A DNA stretch of 6,695 nucleotides, taken from assembly GCA_002455605.1 (NCBI GenBank), contig DKLE01000104.1, positions 1 to 6,695 of the forward strand. The letters are read 5' to 3'. The position numbers and the translations under genes were made by a program. How positions within the stretch are numbered: position 1 is the first letter of the stretch; each line of letters opens with the position of its first letter. Shown here piece after piece: positions 1 through 6,292 of this stretch. The notes under the pieces were generated by a model. It was not told the DNA's origin, ran no database searches, and saw only the letters and a list, made by a program, of their open reading frames with translations. The DNA is from Firmicutes bacterium UBA6648. Lineage in GTDB: Bacteria; Bacillota; Clostridia; Peptostreptococcales; Anaerovoracaceae.

Positions 1-550
1 TTGCAGCTAGCCCGCCTTGATAACCGCTGCCAATAGCATTGAACTTCCATTCATTATTATTCTTATATAATTCACCAAAGACAGCTGCCGTCTCAATGGA
101 GAAGTCCTCCCCTAGATCATAGCGCAGTATTTCTTCGTTTTTTAATTCATCAATAACTCTTACAAAAGCGTTATTGATTTGACCGAAATTCTGCCGTCTG
201 CTTTCTGCATCATAAATAGTAACAGTAAACACAATTTTACTAATATCAGAAGGTACCTTTGACAAATCAATGCTGATAGTCTCATCGTCTCCTTCCCCTG
301 CTCCGGTTCGATTATCTCCGCAATGCTCTATACAACCGCTGGGATGTGTAAGGTTGCCGAAAAAAATAAAGTCTTCCTGCCTTGTGATTTTACCGCTGCT
401 TCCCACCAAAAATGCTTCCGAGTCCAAATCAAAATCTCCCCCGGTATCAAACTGGTTAATATCCCAGCCAATACCCACCAATAATTTGTTTAGCCCATTG
501 CTATCTTTTGTTATACTGACTTTCTGGCCTTTTTGTAAACAAACTCCCAC
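1..550 (-). CDS. terD: TerD-domain stress protein, copy 1 (3' end cut by the window edge)
   Basis: This is a TerD-family calcium-binding protein; 183 codons are visible, and compared with the 193-residue neighbour only about ten residues are missing. The start is GTG at 548-550, chosen because an AGGAGG site lies 7 nt upstream, there is no in-frame ATG, and the first residues (V-G-V-x-L-x-K-G-Q) match the usual TerD opening. Family hallmarks are visible: GWD (28-30), the acidic GGDFDLD stretch (37-43), a Gly/Asp loop GDNRTGAGEGDDE (78-90), and the C-terminal WKFNAIGSGYQGGL. TerD proteins bind Ca2+ through these acidic loops and are linked to tellurite, phage and oxidative stress tolerance. 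It is about 65% identical, without gaps, to the preceding gene, so the two are tandem duplicates. Its loop has R81, A84 and E86 where copy 2 has L, E and D, and it carries a Cys73-x3-Cys77 pair that copy 2 lacks. It is the last visible gene of the leftward operon, 11 bp after copy 2. Confidence 0.95.
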   Translation of the reverse strand, partial: MGVCLQKGQKVSITKDSNGLNKLLVGIGWDINQFDTGGDFDLDSEAFLVGSSGKITRQEDFIFFGNLTHPSGCIEHCGDNRTGAGEGDDETISIDLSKVPSDISKIVFTVTIYDAESRRQNFGQINNAFVRVIDELKNEEILRYDLGEDFSIETAAVFGELYKNNNEWKFNAIGSGYQGGLAA

Positions 551-557
551 TTTGCAG

Positions 558-563
558 CCTCCT
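558..563 (-). promoter_or_regulatory. Ribosome binding site for TerD copy 1, overlapping the upstream stop codon
   Basis: AGGAGG on the minus strand lies 7 nt before the GTG start at 550. It overlaps the TAG stop of the preceding terD (562-564), which suggests translational coupling. It is the main evidence that the unusual GTG start is correct. Confidence 0.85.
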
Positions 564-1143
564 ATCCAACATTTACTCCGTAATTTCTGCACAGGGCAGC
601 TAGTCCACCCTGGAAACCACTACCAATTGCATTGAATTTCCATTCTCCGTTATATTTATATAATTCGCCGACAGCAACTGCTGTTTCAATGGAGAAATCT
701 TCTCCCAAATCATATCGGATAAGTTCTTCGTTATTTGATTCATTAACAATTCTAATAAAAGCATTGGACACCTGTCCGAAATTCTGCCGTCTGCTCTCTG
801 CGTCATAAATTGTTACTGTAAAAGCAATTTTTTCTATATTGGCAGGGATTTTAGATAAATCTACCATGATCTGTTCATCATCCCCATCTCCTTCGCCCGT
901 TAAATTGTCACCCAAATGTTCAACAGCACCGCTTCCGTGCTTTAGGTTGCTATAAAATACAAAGTCAGCGTCAGCAGATACCTTTCCCTGTGCAGACAAA
1001 AGAAAAGCTGCAGCATCTAAATCAAAATCAGATCCTCCATCGTACTTGTTGGTATCCCATCCCAGGCCTACCATAATTTTTACTAACCCAGGATTTCCCT
1101 TTGTAAGATCCACTTTCTGTCCTTTTTCTAAACTAATCGGCAT
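562..1143 (-). CDS. terD: TerD-domain stress protein, copy 2 (complete)
   Basis: This is a complete 193-residue TerD-family protein, the normal length for the family. It starts at ATG (1141-1143) behind a strong GAGGAGGAG site. It has a standard set of TerD motifs: the K-G-Q opening, GWD at 28-30, acidic DFDLDA at 39-44, the canonical calcium loop GDNLTGEGDGDDE at 78-90, and WKFNAIGSGFQGGL near the C-terminus. There is no signal peptide or membrane segment, so it should be cytoplasmic. TerD proteins bind calcium tightly and occur with TelA, YceG and TerC in stress-response loci, including the B. subtilis yceCDEFGHI cluster. The gene lies 19 bp after telA and 11 bp before a second terD-like gene and belongs to the same operon. 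Its loop matches the family consensus, so it is probably the ancestral-type copy of the pair. Whether the locus confers tellurite resistance cannot be read from the sequence. Confidence 0.96.
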   Translation of the reverse strand: MPISLEKGQKVDLTKGNPGLVKIMVGLGWDTNKYDGGSDFDLDAAAFLLSAQGKVSADADFVFYSNLKHGSGAVEHLGDNLTGEGDGDDEQIMVDLSKIPANIEKIAFTVTIYDAESRRQNFGQVSNAFIRIVNESNNEELIRYDLGEDFSIETAVAVGELYKYNGEWKFNAIGSGFQGGLAALCRNYGVNVG

Positions 1144-1149
1144 AATTTT

Positions 1150-1158
1150 CTCCTCCTC
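1150..1158 (-). promoter_or_regulatory. Strong ribosome binding site for TerD copy 2
   Basis: GAGGAGGAG on the minus strand sits 6 nt before the ATG at 1143, inside the 19-bp gap after the telA stop. It is one of the strongest Shine-Dalgarno sites in the window, fitting high TerD production relative to the upstream genes. Confidence 0.85.
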
Positions 1159-1162
1159 AATA

Positions 1163-2311
1163 CTAATTTTTCATTTGACCTTTTATATTAAACATTTTAT
1201 CAAATTCACTTTTGATCTGATTCAGGCGTACTTGATCTTCTTCCCGCTGCTTTCTTGCATTTTCCTGAATCTGTCTTGTTTCTTCAATCCCGTTTACAAT
1301 GGTTCTCCATGTGGTCTCTAAGGTTTCAATTTTAATAGAACTTCCTGATGCTAACTGAGCAGTCATTTTTGACTGCATTGCCGTATTTTGTGCATTTCTA
1401 ATCAGCATTTCATTTGTTTTTTCATCCAATGCCGCCATTGCTTCAGCTTGAATTCTTTGCCTTTTTAACAAAATAGCCTGAGATAATGCCTGTTTAAACA
1501 CTGGTAAGGTAATAATAAATGCGGAATTAATCTTACGAACCAGATTCATATTGCTGAATTGCATGGTTTTTATCATAGGAATGGATTGAAGTGCAATATT
1601 TTCTGCAATTCTTAAGTCCTGTGTTCTCTGTTCCAGCATCATTTTTGCCTGTTCCAAGGTTGTCAGCTCAAACTGTATGGAATTATCTCCGGTTTGCTCC
1701 AGCTGCTGCTGTCTTTCCGTAATATAAACCTCAATTTCACTAATACCCTGTTCTCCTGCCAATATGTATTTTACAAGCTGATGATAATAGTTAACATTCG
1801 TCTGAAACATGTCTTCCAGTTTTCTATTCGACTGCTTTATTTCCGCTTCATACTGTTTCAGCTTAACATAAATTTTGTCTACCTCTTCCCCCATCGTATG
1901 GTATTTTTCTAAAATCTTATCCAGCTGCTTTTTCAGATTTCCAAAAATCTTGCTGAAAAAGCCCGGATTATCCTTGATCTCTTCGATATCAAATTTATCC
2001 ATAATCTTCGCCAGCAGGGCAAGCATTTCCCCTGATTCGTTAATCTGGCTCATATTCATGCTGTTTAAAATAACATCTGAACAGCGAGAAATCTCTTCTG
2101 CAACATCTGCACCGAAAGTAACAATGGTATCCCCTTCATAAACATTAATGTTACTTACCAAGCCATCCACTTCCTGAGAGTTTACTAGTTCCTGTGTCAT
2201 CCTTTCTCTGTCGGCTTGAATATTATAGCTTTCTACGGTTTCCAGCTCATTCTGCAAACTACCATTAACAGCTGCCTGAACTGTATCTGAACTCTTTAAG
2301 TTAATCCCCAA
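1163..2311 (-). CDS. telA: TelA/YceH-family toxic anion resistance protein
   Basis: This 382-residue protein belongs to the TelA (KlaA/YceH) family, the group linked to tellurite and other toxic-anion resistance in Ter loci. Its molecular activity is not settled. The protein is mostly charged helix, with coiled-coil-like stretches at about 125-175, 195-235 and 340-375 and no signal peptide or clear membrane span. The family signature is at about 258-310: V-R-K-I-N-S-A-F, then TLPVFKQALSQAILLKRQ, then E-K-T-N-E-M-L-I-R-N. Length fits the family. The start is TTG at 2309-2311, chosen because an AGGAAGG site is correctly spaced before it and the first in-frame ATG would remove about 37 residues. 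It lies 5 bp after the yceG stop and 19 bp before terD. YceG followed by TelA/YceH is also the order in the B. subtilis cluster, which supports joint function. Confidence 0.93.
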   Translation of the reverse strand: MGINLKSSDTVQAAVNGSLQNELETVESYNIQADRERMTQELVNSQEVDGLVSNINVYEGDTIVTFGADVAEEISRCSDVILNSMNMSQINESGEMLALLAKIMDKFDIEEIKDNPGFFSKIFGNLKKQLDKILEKYHTMGEEVDKIYVKLKQYEAEIKQSNRKLEDMFQTNVNYYHQLVKYILAGEQGISEIEVYITERQQQLEQTGDNSIQFELTTLEQAKMMLEQRTQDLRIAENIALQSIPMIKTMQFSNMNLVRKINSAFIITLPVFKQALSQAILLKRQRIQAEAMAALDEKTNEMLIRNAQNTAMQSKMTAQLASGSSIKIETLETTWRTIVNGIEETRQIQENARKQREEDQVRLNQIKSEFDKMFNIKGQMKN

Positions 2312-2316
2312 TTTTA

Positions 2317-4563
2317 CTACCTTCCTCTCCTAAATAATCTACTTGCAAACCCAAATCTTTTTTTTGTTATTCCATCAAAATCCGGAATCTCCAAATCATA
2401 CTTATACTCACCCACCTGATGCTCCACAAATATCGGTCTGGTGTAAAACCTTTCCACGGTGGTGTATCCAGTCGGCACGAACATTACTATATCAAAACCT
2501 ATCAAATTAAGATAAGCTAACAATATACTGTCTTCCGCAGAACCACTGCTTTCTTTCGTATGAACAAGAATTACTTTAGGAATTTGCTTCGTAAAATCAT
2601 ACTTCTGAATCAATCGTAACAACGTTTTATCCATGTTTAAAACAGTTGCTGTAATCAGGTTTTCCATTCCATTTGTGCAGGTCCCCCTTATGATTTTACT
2701 GTCTATCATTTCCTGTAATTTATTTAGCATGTAATCCTGCATTGGTTCTCTAATAAAAGAAAACGGATATGTTGAATAATTTTTTATTTGATCTTTTTTC
2801 AGTCTGCCATTCTGTAAAAAGGTATAAGCTTTATCCTTAAACGGATTGTTTCCAGACTTGGCATACGGAAACTCCTGAATTACAATAACTTCCTCCGAAA
2901 GCAGTTCACCGATTGTATCCCAATATGTATCGATATTTGCTGGTATCCCAGATACTTTTGAAAAAATTACAGGAACCATCACTTTGTCATCAAAGACTTC
3001 AAAATTGGGCCTGTACTTTGCCTCCTGATTCCATAAAATTGCAATTTCTTCATAAGTTATTTGCAGCGAAACAGGAATGGCTGTTTTAAACTGCTGACTT
3101 CTGTAAATACCTGTGTCTTGATATAGAATATTGTTTAAATCCTGCTCTGCCTGATAGGCCACCGTACCAAATTGTATACAACTTAAATCTACCGGAAATT
3201 TTTCTCTCTTTACAACGTTATCATATTTCTTAGCAAAAAATAGATTGCTTTGGATGCCTTGTTGTTGAGGGCTTCCTTCCGGATTGATTATAAGGCTATC
3301 AATGGGAAGCTTCTCTAATATTCGAAAAAAACATTCCTCATTCTTGCCTTTTGCTTCACCGTAAAACAGAAAAATAGACCCTTCCTCTGGGCTTCCAATT
3401 AGCTGGTTCCCATAGCGGTTTATCCAACAAAGCTGCACCACCGCTGCATTTAATAATTCCTGCACAGAAATATCCGGCATTTCTAGAAAGGTTTCTAAAA
3501 ATGCATTTTGGCAATACGTCTGAAATTTTCTGTTTTCACAACGTATCTGCATTACCAGATCATTCATCATGACATTAGCAGAATTATAATTTTTTCTCTT
3601 GACTGCTCCAATTTCTTCAAAGGATGGCGGCGGAATTTTTTCTTCTATAAGAACTATTTTTTTACCAAAGGCTTCCGCTTTCATTTTCCATTTTAATAAA
3701 TCTGAATAATAGGAATGGCAGTCTTCAACTCCATAAATACCTGTATACAAATTATAAAAAAATCTTGGATCATCTCCTCTTTGGGATTGTAGTGTCAAGG
3801 TATCCATAAGAGGCTCTCCCTTTATCCAAGTATTTGTATTAATAATCTTTTCCGTTCTGAAATTCTTCCGTTCTGCTTCCGTTCTTTTGTTTGCCAGCTG
3901 TTTTTGTAGTTCCAGAACAGAATAGTCCGCCGGAAAAGAAGTTCCTTCCATTCTTAATAATTGTGAATACGAAGAATCCGGATCAACTTTCAAGTAATTC
4001 TCATCCCCTTCATATTCCAAAACTAAAATGTCACATCCTATTTTTGACAAAATTGTCATCATCTTTAATTCATAATTATTTAAATAACCTTCGAACAAAA
4101 TCTTAGGTAAATCTCCATTGCCCGATTCATGTAGAATTGGTTCAAATCGGTAATATAGCCAACACATAAATTTTATATATACATTTTCCTGTATATCCTT
4201 TGTTTTTCCTTGTCTGGCTATCTCCAGGAGGATATCATAAAAGCTTTCAGCAATAATCTGCCTTTGATTTTCTTGAATTCTCGGCAGCCATTTCTTTAAA
4301 GAAACCATAAAATAATTAGGGTTTAACTGAAAATCTCTCCCCATTATTTCCTCATAATAGCTCAATTGTTTTTCATCTGGATTATCTATTTTCCGTTGAA
4401 TGCAAACACCCTTTTTTCGTGTAGCTTCAAGATATCTACAGATAATCTTATGTATTTCTTCACTATATCTCGTTAAACGGCAAAAGAATACGCCCTTTTT
4501 ATTTCGCCCCGAACAGGGAACAAAATAGTCTTCTAAAGCATTTAACTTTATTCGCTCAAACAT
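2317..4563 (-). CDS. yceG: Large YceG-family Ter-system protein with three repeated modules
   Basis: This 748-residue protein belongs to the YceG family of Ter/tellurium loci (B. subtilis YceG type). It is not related to the E. coli lytic transglycosylase formerly called YceG. It appears to hold three copies of one two-part module. The first part is a strand plus helix: GVFFCRL near 24-30, RFFYNLYTGIYG at 267-278, VPVIFSKVSGI at 530-540. The second is a Rossmann-like strand-helix-strand: PKILFEG 153-159 with IGCDILVLEYEG 175-186; SIFLFYGEA 396-404 with IDSLIINPEG 421-430; PKVILVH 662-668 with IGFDIVMFVPTGY 688-700. The middle copy is the most worn. No transmembrane segment or signal peptide is seen. 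YceG proteins accompany TelA and TerD, but their biochemical role is not known. The start is ATG at 4563 behind a modest AGGG site. From memory, B. subtilis YceG is nearer 540 residues, so this one is long. It is the first gene of the yceG-telA-terD-terD operon. Confidence 0.88.
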   Translation of the reverse strand: MFERIKLNALEDYFVPCSGRNKKGVFFCRLTRYSEEIHKIICRYLEATRKKGVCIQRKIDNPDEKQLSYYEEIMGRDFQLNPNYFMVSLKKWLPRIQENQRQIIAESFYDILLEIARQGKTKDIQENVYIKFMCWLYYRFEPILHESGNGDLPKILFEGYLNNYELKMMTILSKIGCDILVLEYEGDENYLKVDPDSSYSQLLRMEGTSFPADYSVLELQKQLANKRTEAERKNFRTEKIINTNTWIKGEPLMDTLTLQSQRGDDPRFFYNLYTGIYGVEDCHSYYSDLLKWKMKAEAFGKKIVLIEEKIPPPSFEEIGAVKRKNYNSANVMMNDLVMQIRCENRKFQTYCQNAFLETFLEMPDISVQELLNAAVVQLCWINRYGNQLIGSPEEGSIFLFYGEAKGKNEECFFRILEKLPIDSLIINPEGSPQQQGIQSNLFFAKKYDNVVKREKFPVDLSCIQFGTVAYQAEQDLNNILYQDTGIYRSQQFKTAIPVSLQITYEEIAILWNQEAKYRPNFEVFDDKVMVPVIFSKVSGIPANIDTYWDTIGELLSEEVIVIQEFPYAKSGNNPFKDKAYTFLQNGRLKKDQIKNYSTYPFSFIREPMQDYMLNKLQEMIDSKIIRGTCTNGMENLITATVLNMDKTLLRLIQKYDFTKQIPKVILVHTKESSGSAEDSILLAYLNLIGFDIVMFVPTGYTTVERFYTRPIFVEHQVGEYKYDLEIPDFDGITKKRFGFASRLFRRGR
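2320..2326 (-). promoter_or_regulatory. Ribosome binding site for telA inside the last codons of yceG
   Basis: AGGAAGG on the minus strand forms part of the last yceG codons and ends directly before its TAG stop; 8 nt separate it from the TTG start of telA at 2311. Placement inside the upstream gene implies coupled translation and decides in favour of the TTG start. Confidence 0.75.
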
Positions 4564-4661
4564 ATTACCAGCCCTATCTAAAATTCACATTTAACTTATC
4601 TATGTGTATAAAAACAAGATCAAAGTGCCATTCACGATGCATCCTGCTTAATTACTAAATT
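4564..4661 (-). promoter_or_regulatory. 5' leader of the yceG-telA-terD operon (about 98 nt)
   Basis: If transcription starts about 7 nt after the -10 box at 4668-4673, the messenger has a leader of about 98 nt before the yceG ATG. It contains a modest AGGG Shine-Dalgarno (4572-4575, 8 nt spacing), a short palindrome GATGCATC (4636-4643), and a possible 22-codon reading frame at 4574-4642 that lacks a properly spaced ribosome site. I see no recognisable riboswitch and no terminator followed by a T-run. Confidence 0.4.
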
Positions 4662-4667
4662 AAAAAA

Positions 4668-4696
4668 ATAATACCACGATTTTGTTATAATTTCAA
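4668..4696 (-). promoter_or_regulatory. Sigma-A-type promoter for the yceG-telA-terD-terD operon
   Basis: On the minus strand TTGAAA (4691-4696) is followed after exactly 17 bp by TATTAT (4668-4673), with TGG immediately before the -10 giving an extended -10. Each hexamer differs from consensus at one position. An inverted repeat TTAATT-acta-AATTAA (4648-4663) covers the expected start point. No terminator is visible between the protease gene stop (4734) and this promoter, so some read-through from the protease gene is also likely. Confidence 0.7.
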
Positions 4697-4733
4697 TATT
4701 TTTCAAATTATTTGTCATAACTTGCTATGTTTT

Positions 4734-6119
4734 TTAAATAAACCCACGGAGAAATTTAGTTACAGTCTCATAATCAACAGCTAAGTTCAGATTTTGTCCA
4801 TCGTCAAACCCAGCTGTAACAATACCGATTAACTGTCCGAATAAATTCAATAAAGCTCCCCCTGAACTACCATGAGATATAGGGGCTGTAAATTGAATCA
4901 TAGAAAGCTCCTCGAACTTTCTGAATCCTGCAATTATGCCGTCAGATACCGTGTTAAACAGGCCCAACGGGCTGCCTATTGCAACTACCTGTTGTCCTCT
5001 TACTAAAGGGATTCCTGTATAAACAGGGATAGCCTTTCTTTCTGAACCTTGGATTCTCATCAAAGCCAAATCATTGGATGAATGATACTTTACCAATTCT
5101 CCCGTATAGTATTTGTCCTCTTCCTCTTCCAATCGTACCGCAAAGCTATATCCTCCGGCAACCACATGATAATTGGTCAGAATATAACCATTGTCATTAA
5201 CCAATACACCGGAACCAGTTGCAAAAGATTCACCATTTTCATTTAACACATTAATCATAACAATAGATGATGCTAAATTAGCCAAGGTTTCATAGGATAA
5301 AGCAGTTTGCTCTGTCCTGGATGTATCATTAAGAAGTTCTCTGCTGGAGCTGACTCCCGCAGAAGATTCTTTTTGATGCTCTTTCTTCTCATATTCTTGT
5401 ATTATTTTTTCTCTGTCATATTCAGGAATCTTCAGCGTCACTGGCTCATTTTCATTAATTACCTGAGCAATATCAGAAATATTATCCCATTTAATCTCCG
5501 ATTTCTTATAAGGATTGATGCAGAAAACATCACATCCGCATAAAGCCATTAATCGAAAAAATAAAAATTCATTTGTCCTGACAATTCCCACATAAACCAA
5601 TTTAGGAAATTGAGATAAAGTTCTGGTACAAAGAAAAACCTTAGGGAAGTAAAGCTTTATCCAGTTAAACATAATAACCATAAAGTTCCTCAGCTTCATC
5701 TCTGTTTTCATTTTATCCGAATATTCCTTTGATAGCTGAAGAAAAGCACACTTAAAAGCCGCATCCCATAAGCTATTTTCAAATGTAAAAGGGAGTTTTA
5801 TCTGTAAGCTTAAGCCCTCATCTATGCACTTTTTCCAATCATTATACATAGATAAATATAATTCCCGATCCTCTGCTTCAATAAAGCTATCCAATAGATG
5901 GGTTCTATAATATCCTAATCTAGAAGGTTCTCCATGATCCGTAAGTGAAATATCTATTTTCTTGATCGCTTCAATCAGTTTTTCTGCATTATTTGTTCCA
6001 TTCTGAATAATAAAAACAGACTCCTTCTCTAAATTGTTGTATCCAGCTCCATACTTTTCAAATTCTTCTAAAGACTCTATTTTAATGCGGTTTAAATTGA
6101 TTTTTAACTCCAAACTCAT
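4734..6119 (-). CDS. YceG-like module fused to an HtrA/trypsin-like serine protease
   Basis: This two-domain protein has 461 residues counted from the ATG at 6119. Residues about 20-210 resemble one YceG module: SVFIIQNG (34-41), a helical section, then PKLVYVG (172-178) and CGCDVFCINP (194-203), parallel to PKILFEG and IGCDILVLEYEG in the neighbouring YceG. A charged, Ser-rich linker (about 225-280) leads to an S1C (HtrA/DegP-like) trypsin fold: GSGVLV, then TNYHVV with catalytic His318, NDLALMRI with Asp350, and GSSGGALL with Ser419. All three catalytic residues and the glycine-rich oxyanion region are present, so it should be active. There is no signal peptide, membrane anchor or PDZ domain, unlike typical HtrA proteins, so it is probably cytoplasmic. 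The gene is the first of the leftward block and diverges from the CitE-like gene. Start choice is uncertain: TTG at 6128, ATG at 6119 and TTG at 6113 are in frame. The substrate is unknown. Confidence 0.88.
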   Translation of the reverse strand: MSLELKINLNRIKIESLEEFEKYGAGYNNLEKESVFIIQNGTNNAEKLIEAIKKIDISLTDHGEPSRLGYYRTHLLDSFIEAEDRELYLSMYNDWKKCIDEGLSLQIKLPFTFENSLWDAAFKCAFLQLSKEYSDKMKTEMKLRNFMVIMFNWIKLYFPKVFLCTRTLSQFPKLVYVGIVRTNEFLFFRLMALCGCDVFCINPYKKSEIKWDNISDIAQVINENEPVTLKIPEYDREKIIQEYEKKEHQKESSAGVSSSRELLNDTSRTEQTALSYETLANLASSIVMINVLNENGESFATGSGVLVNDNGYILTNYHVVAGGYSFAVRLEEEEDKYYTGELVKYHSSNDLALMRIQGSERKAIPVYTGIPLVRGQQVVAIGSPLGLFNTVSDGIIAGFRKFEELSMIQFTAPISHGSSGGALLNLFGQLIGIVTAGFDDGQNLNLAVDYETVTKFLRGFI

Positions 6120-6121
6120 AG

Positions 6122-6126
6122 CCTCC
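6122..6126 (-). promoter_or_regulatory. Ribosome binding site with ambiguous start for the YceG-protease gene
   Basis: GGAGG on the minus strand lies only 2 nt before the ATG at 6119, which is unusually close, but 8 nt before an in-frame TTG at 6113. A further in-frame TTG at 6128 has only a GGGG-like site upstream. The three options differ by at most five residues and do not affect any domain. Confidence 0.6.
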
Positions 6127-6147
6127 AAAATTTCCCCAATATTTTAC

Positions 6148-6153
6148 ATTATA
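6148..6153 (-). promoter_or_regulatory. Candidate -10 box for the YceG-protease gene
   Basis: A perfect TATAAT on the minus strand would put the transcript start near 6141, about 20 nt before the ATG. No good -35 hexamer lies 16-18 bp upstream. A second TATAAT at 6179-6184 also lacks a clear -35. The promoter may need an activator or may not be standard sigma-A, so this is a weaker call than the two other promoters. Confidence 0.4.
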
Positions 6154-6187
6154 CTACACAGTGCTTTTAATAACTAGCATTATATTG

Positions 6188-6201
6188 TACTTAATTAAGT
6201 A
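6188..6201. promoter_or_regulatory. Perfect 14-bp palindrome in the divergent promoter region (candidate operator)
   Basis: TACTTAATTAAGTA reads identically on both strands. It lies just upstream of the second leftward -10 box (6179-6184), in the space a promoter spacer would occupy, and 23 bp upstream of the rightward -35 box. A dimeric regulator bound here could control both directions. It is AT-rich, so chance occurrence is possible, and no regulator gene is present in the window. Confidence 0.4.
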
Positions 6202-6224
6202 AATCCGACACAATATTCTATAAT

Positions 6225-6253
6225 TTTACATTTAAAATTATTAATGGTATAAT
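6225..6253 (+). promoter_or_regulatory. Strong extended -10 promoter for the CitE-like gene
   Basis: TTTACA (6225-6230) and a perfect TATAAT (6248-6253) are separated by exactly 17 bp, with TGG just before the -10 giving an extended -10 element. The predicted transcript start near 6260 gives a leader of about 33 nt. This is the best promoter in the window. Confidence 0.8.
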
Positions 6254-6280
6254 AGAGTTTATCTAAAAATTATAATATAA

Positions 6281-6286
6281 AAGGAG
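6281..6286 (+). promoter_or_regulatory. Ribosome binding site for the CitE-like gene
   Basis: AAGGAG lies 6 nt before the ATG at 6293-6295, which fixes the start of this edge-truncated gene. Confidence 0.85.
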
Positions 6287-6292
6287 CCAACT

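Larger units (their letters stand above)
1..1143 (-). repeat. Tandem gene duplication: two terD copies, about 0.59 kb apart
   Basis: The two terD genes align without gaps at a constant offset of 593 bp. By hand count about 119 of 183 shared residues are identical. The best-preserved protein blocks are FTVTIYDAESRRQNFGQ and RYDLGEDFSIETA. At DNA level there is an exact 20-bp match between 183-202 and 776-795. Silent differences are scattered through both copies, so this is an old duplication. Confidence 0.85.

Noticed and set aside
270..635. 121-codon plus-strand open frame across the two terD genes.
   Set aside because: It is antisense to two clear TerD genes, spans the gap between them, has no ribosome site, and its protein is low-complexity Pro/Ser sequence typical of a shadow frame.
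183..795. The 20-bp identical stretches in the two terD genes as mobile-element or attachment-site repeats.
   Set aside because: They align in frame at a fixed 593-bp offset and encode a conserved TerD segment, so gene duplication explains them.
2317..4563. Annotation as the E. coli-type YceG/MltG endolytic transglycosylase.
   Set aside because: Name collision only: there is no N-terminal membrane anchor or LysM-like region, and the Ter context and motifs match the B. subtilis YceG family instead.
4586..4606. CACAT...ATGTG inverted repeat in the yceG leader as a structured RNA element.
   Set aside because: Only five base pairs with an 11-nt loop and no extension in either direction; not distinguishable from chance.
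4574..4642. 22-codon reading frame (starts M-H-R-E-W-H) in the yceG leader, ending 10 nt before yceG, as a possible leader peptide.
   Set aside because: Its only AGG-like site touches the ATG with no spacing, it has no run of regulatory codons and no attenuator hairpin follows, and a frame this short is expected by chance.
4648..4663. TTAATT-acta-AATTAA inverted repeat as a transcription terminator for the protease gene.
   Set aside because: The stem is all A-T, only 6 bp, and is not followed by a T-run on the minus strand. It also lies downstream of the yceG -10 box, so it fits an operator better than a terminator.
4734..6119. Classical periplasmic or secreted HtrA/DegP protease.
   Set aside because: The N-terminus has no signal peptide or transmembrane helix, no PDZ domain follows the protease domain, and about 210 residues of YceG-like sequence precede it.
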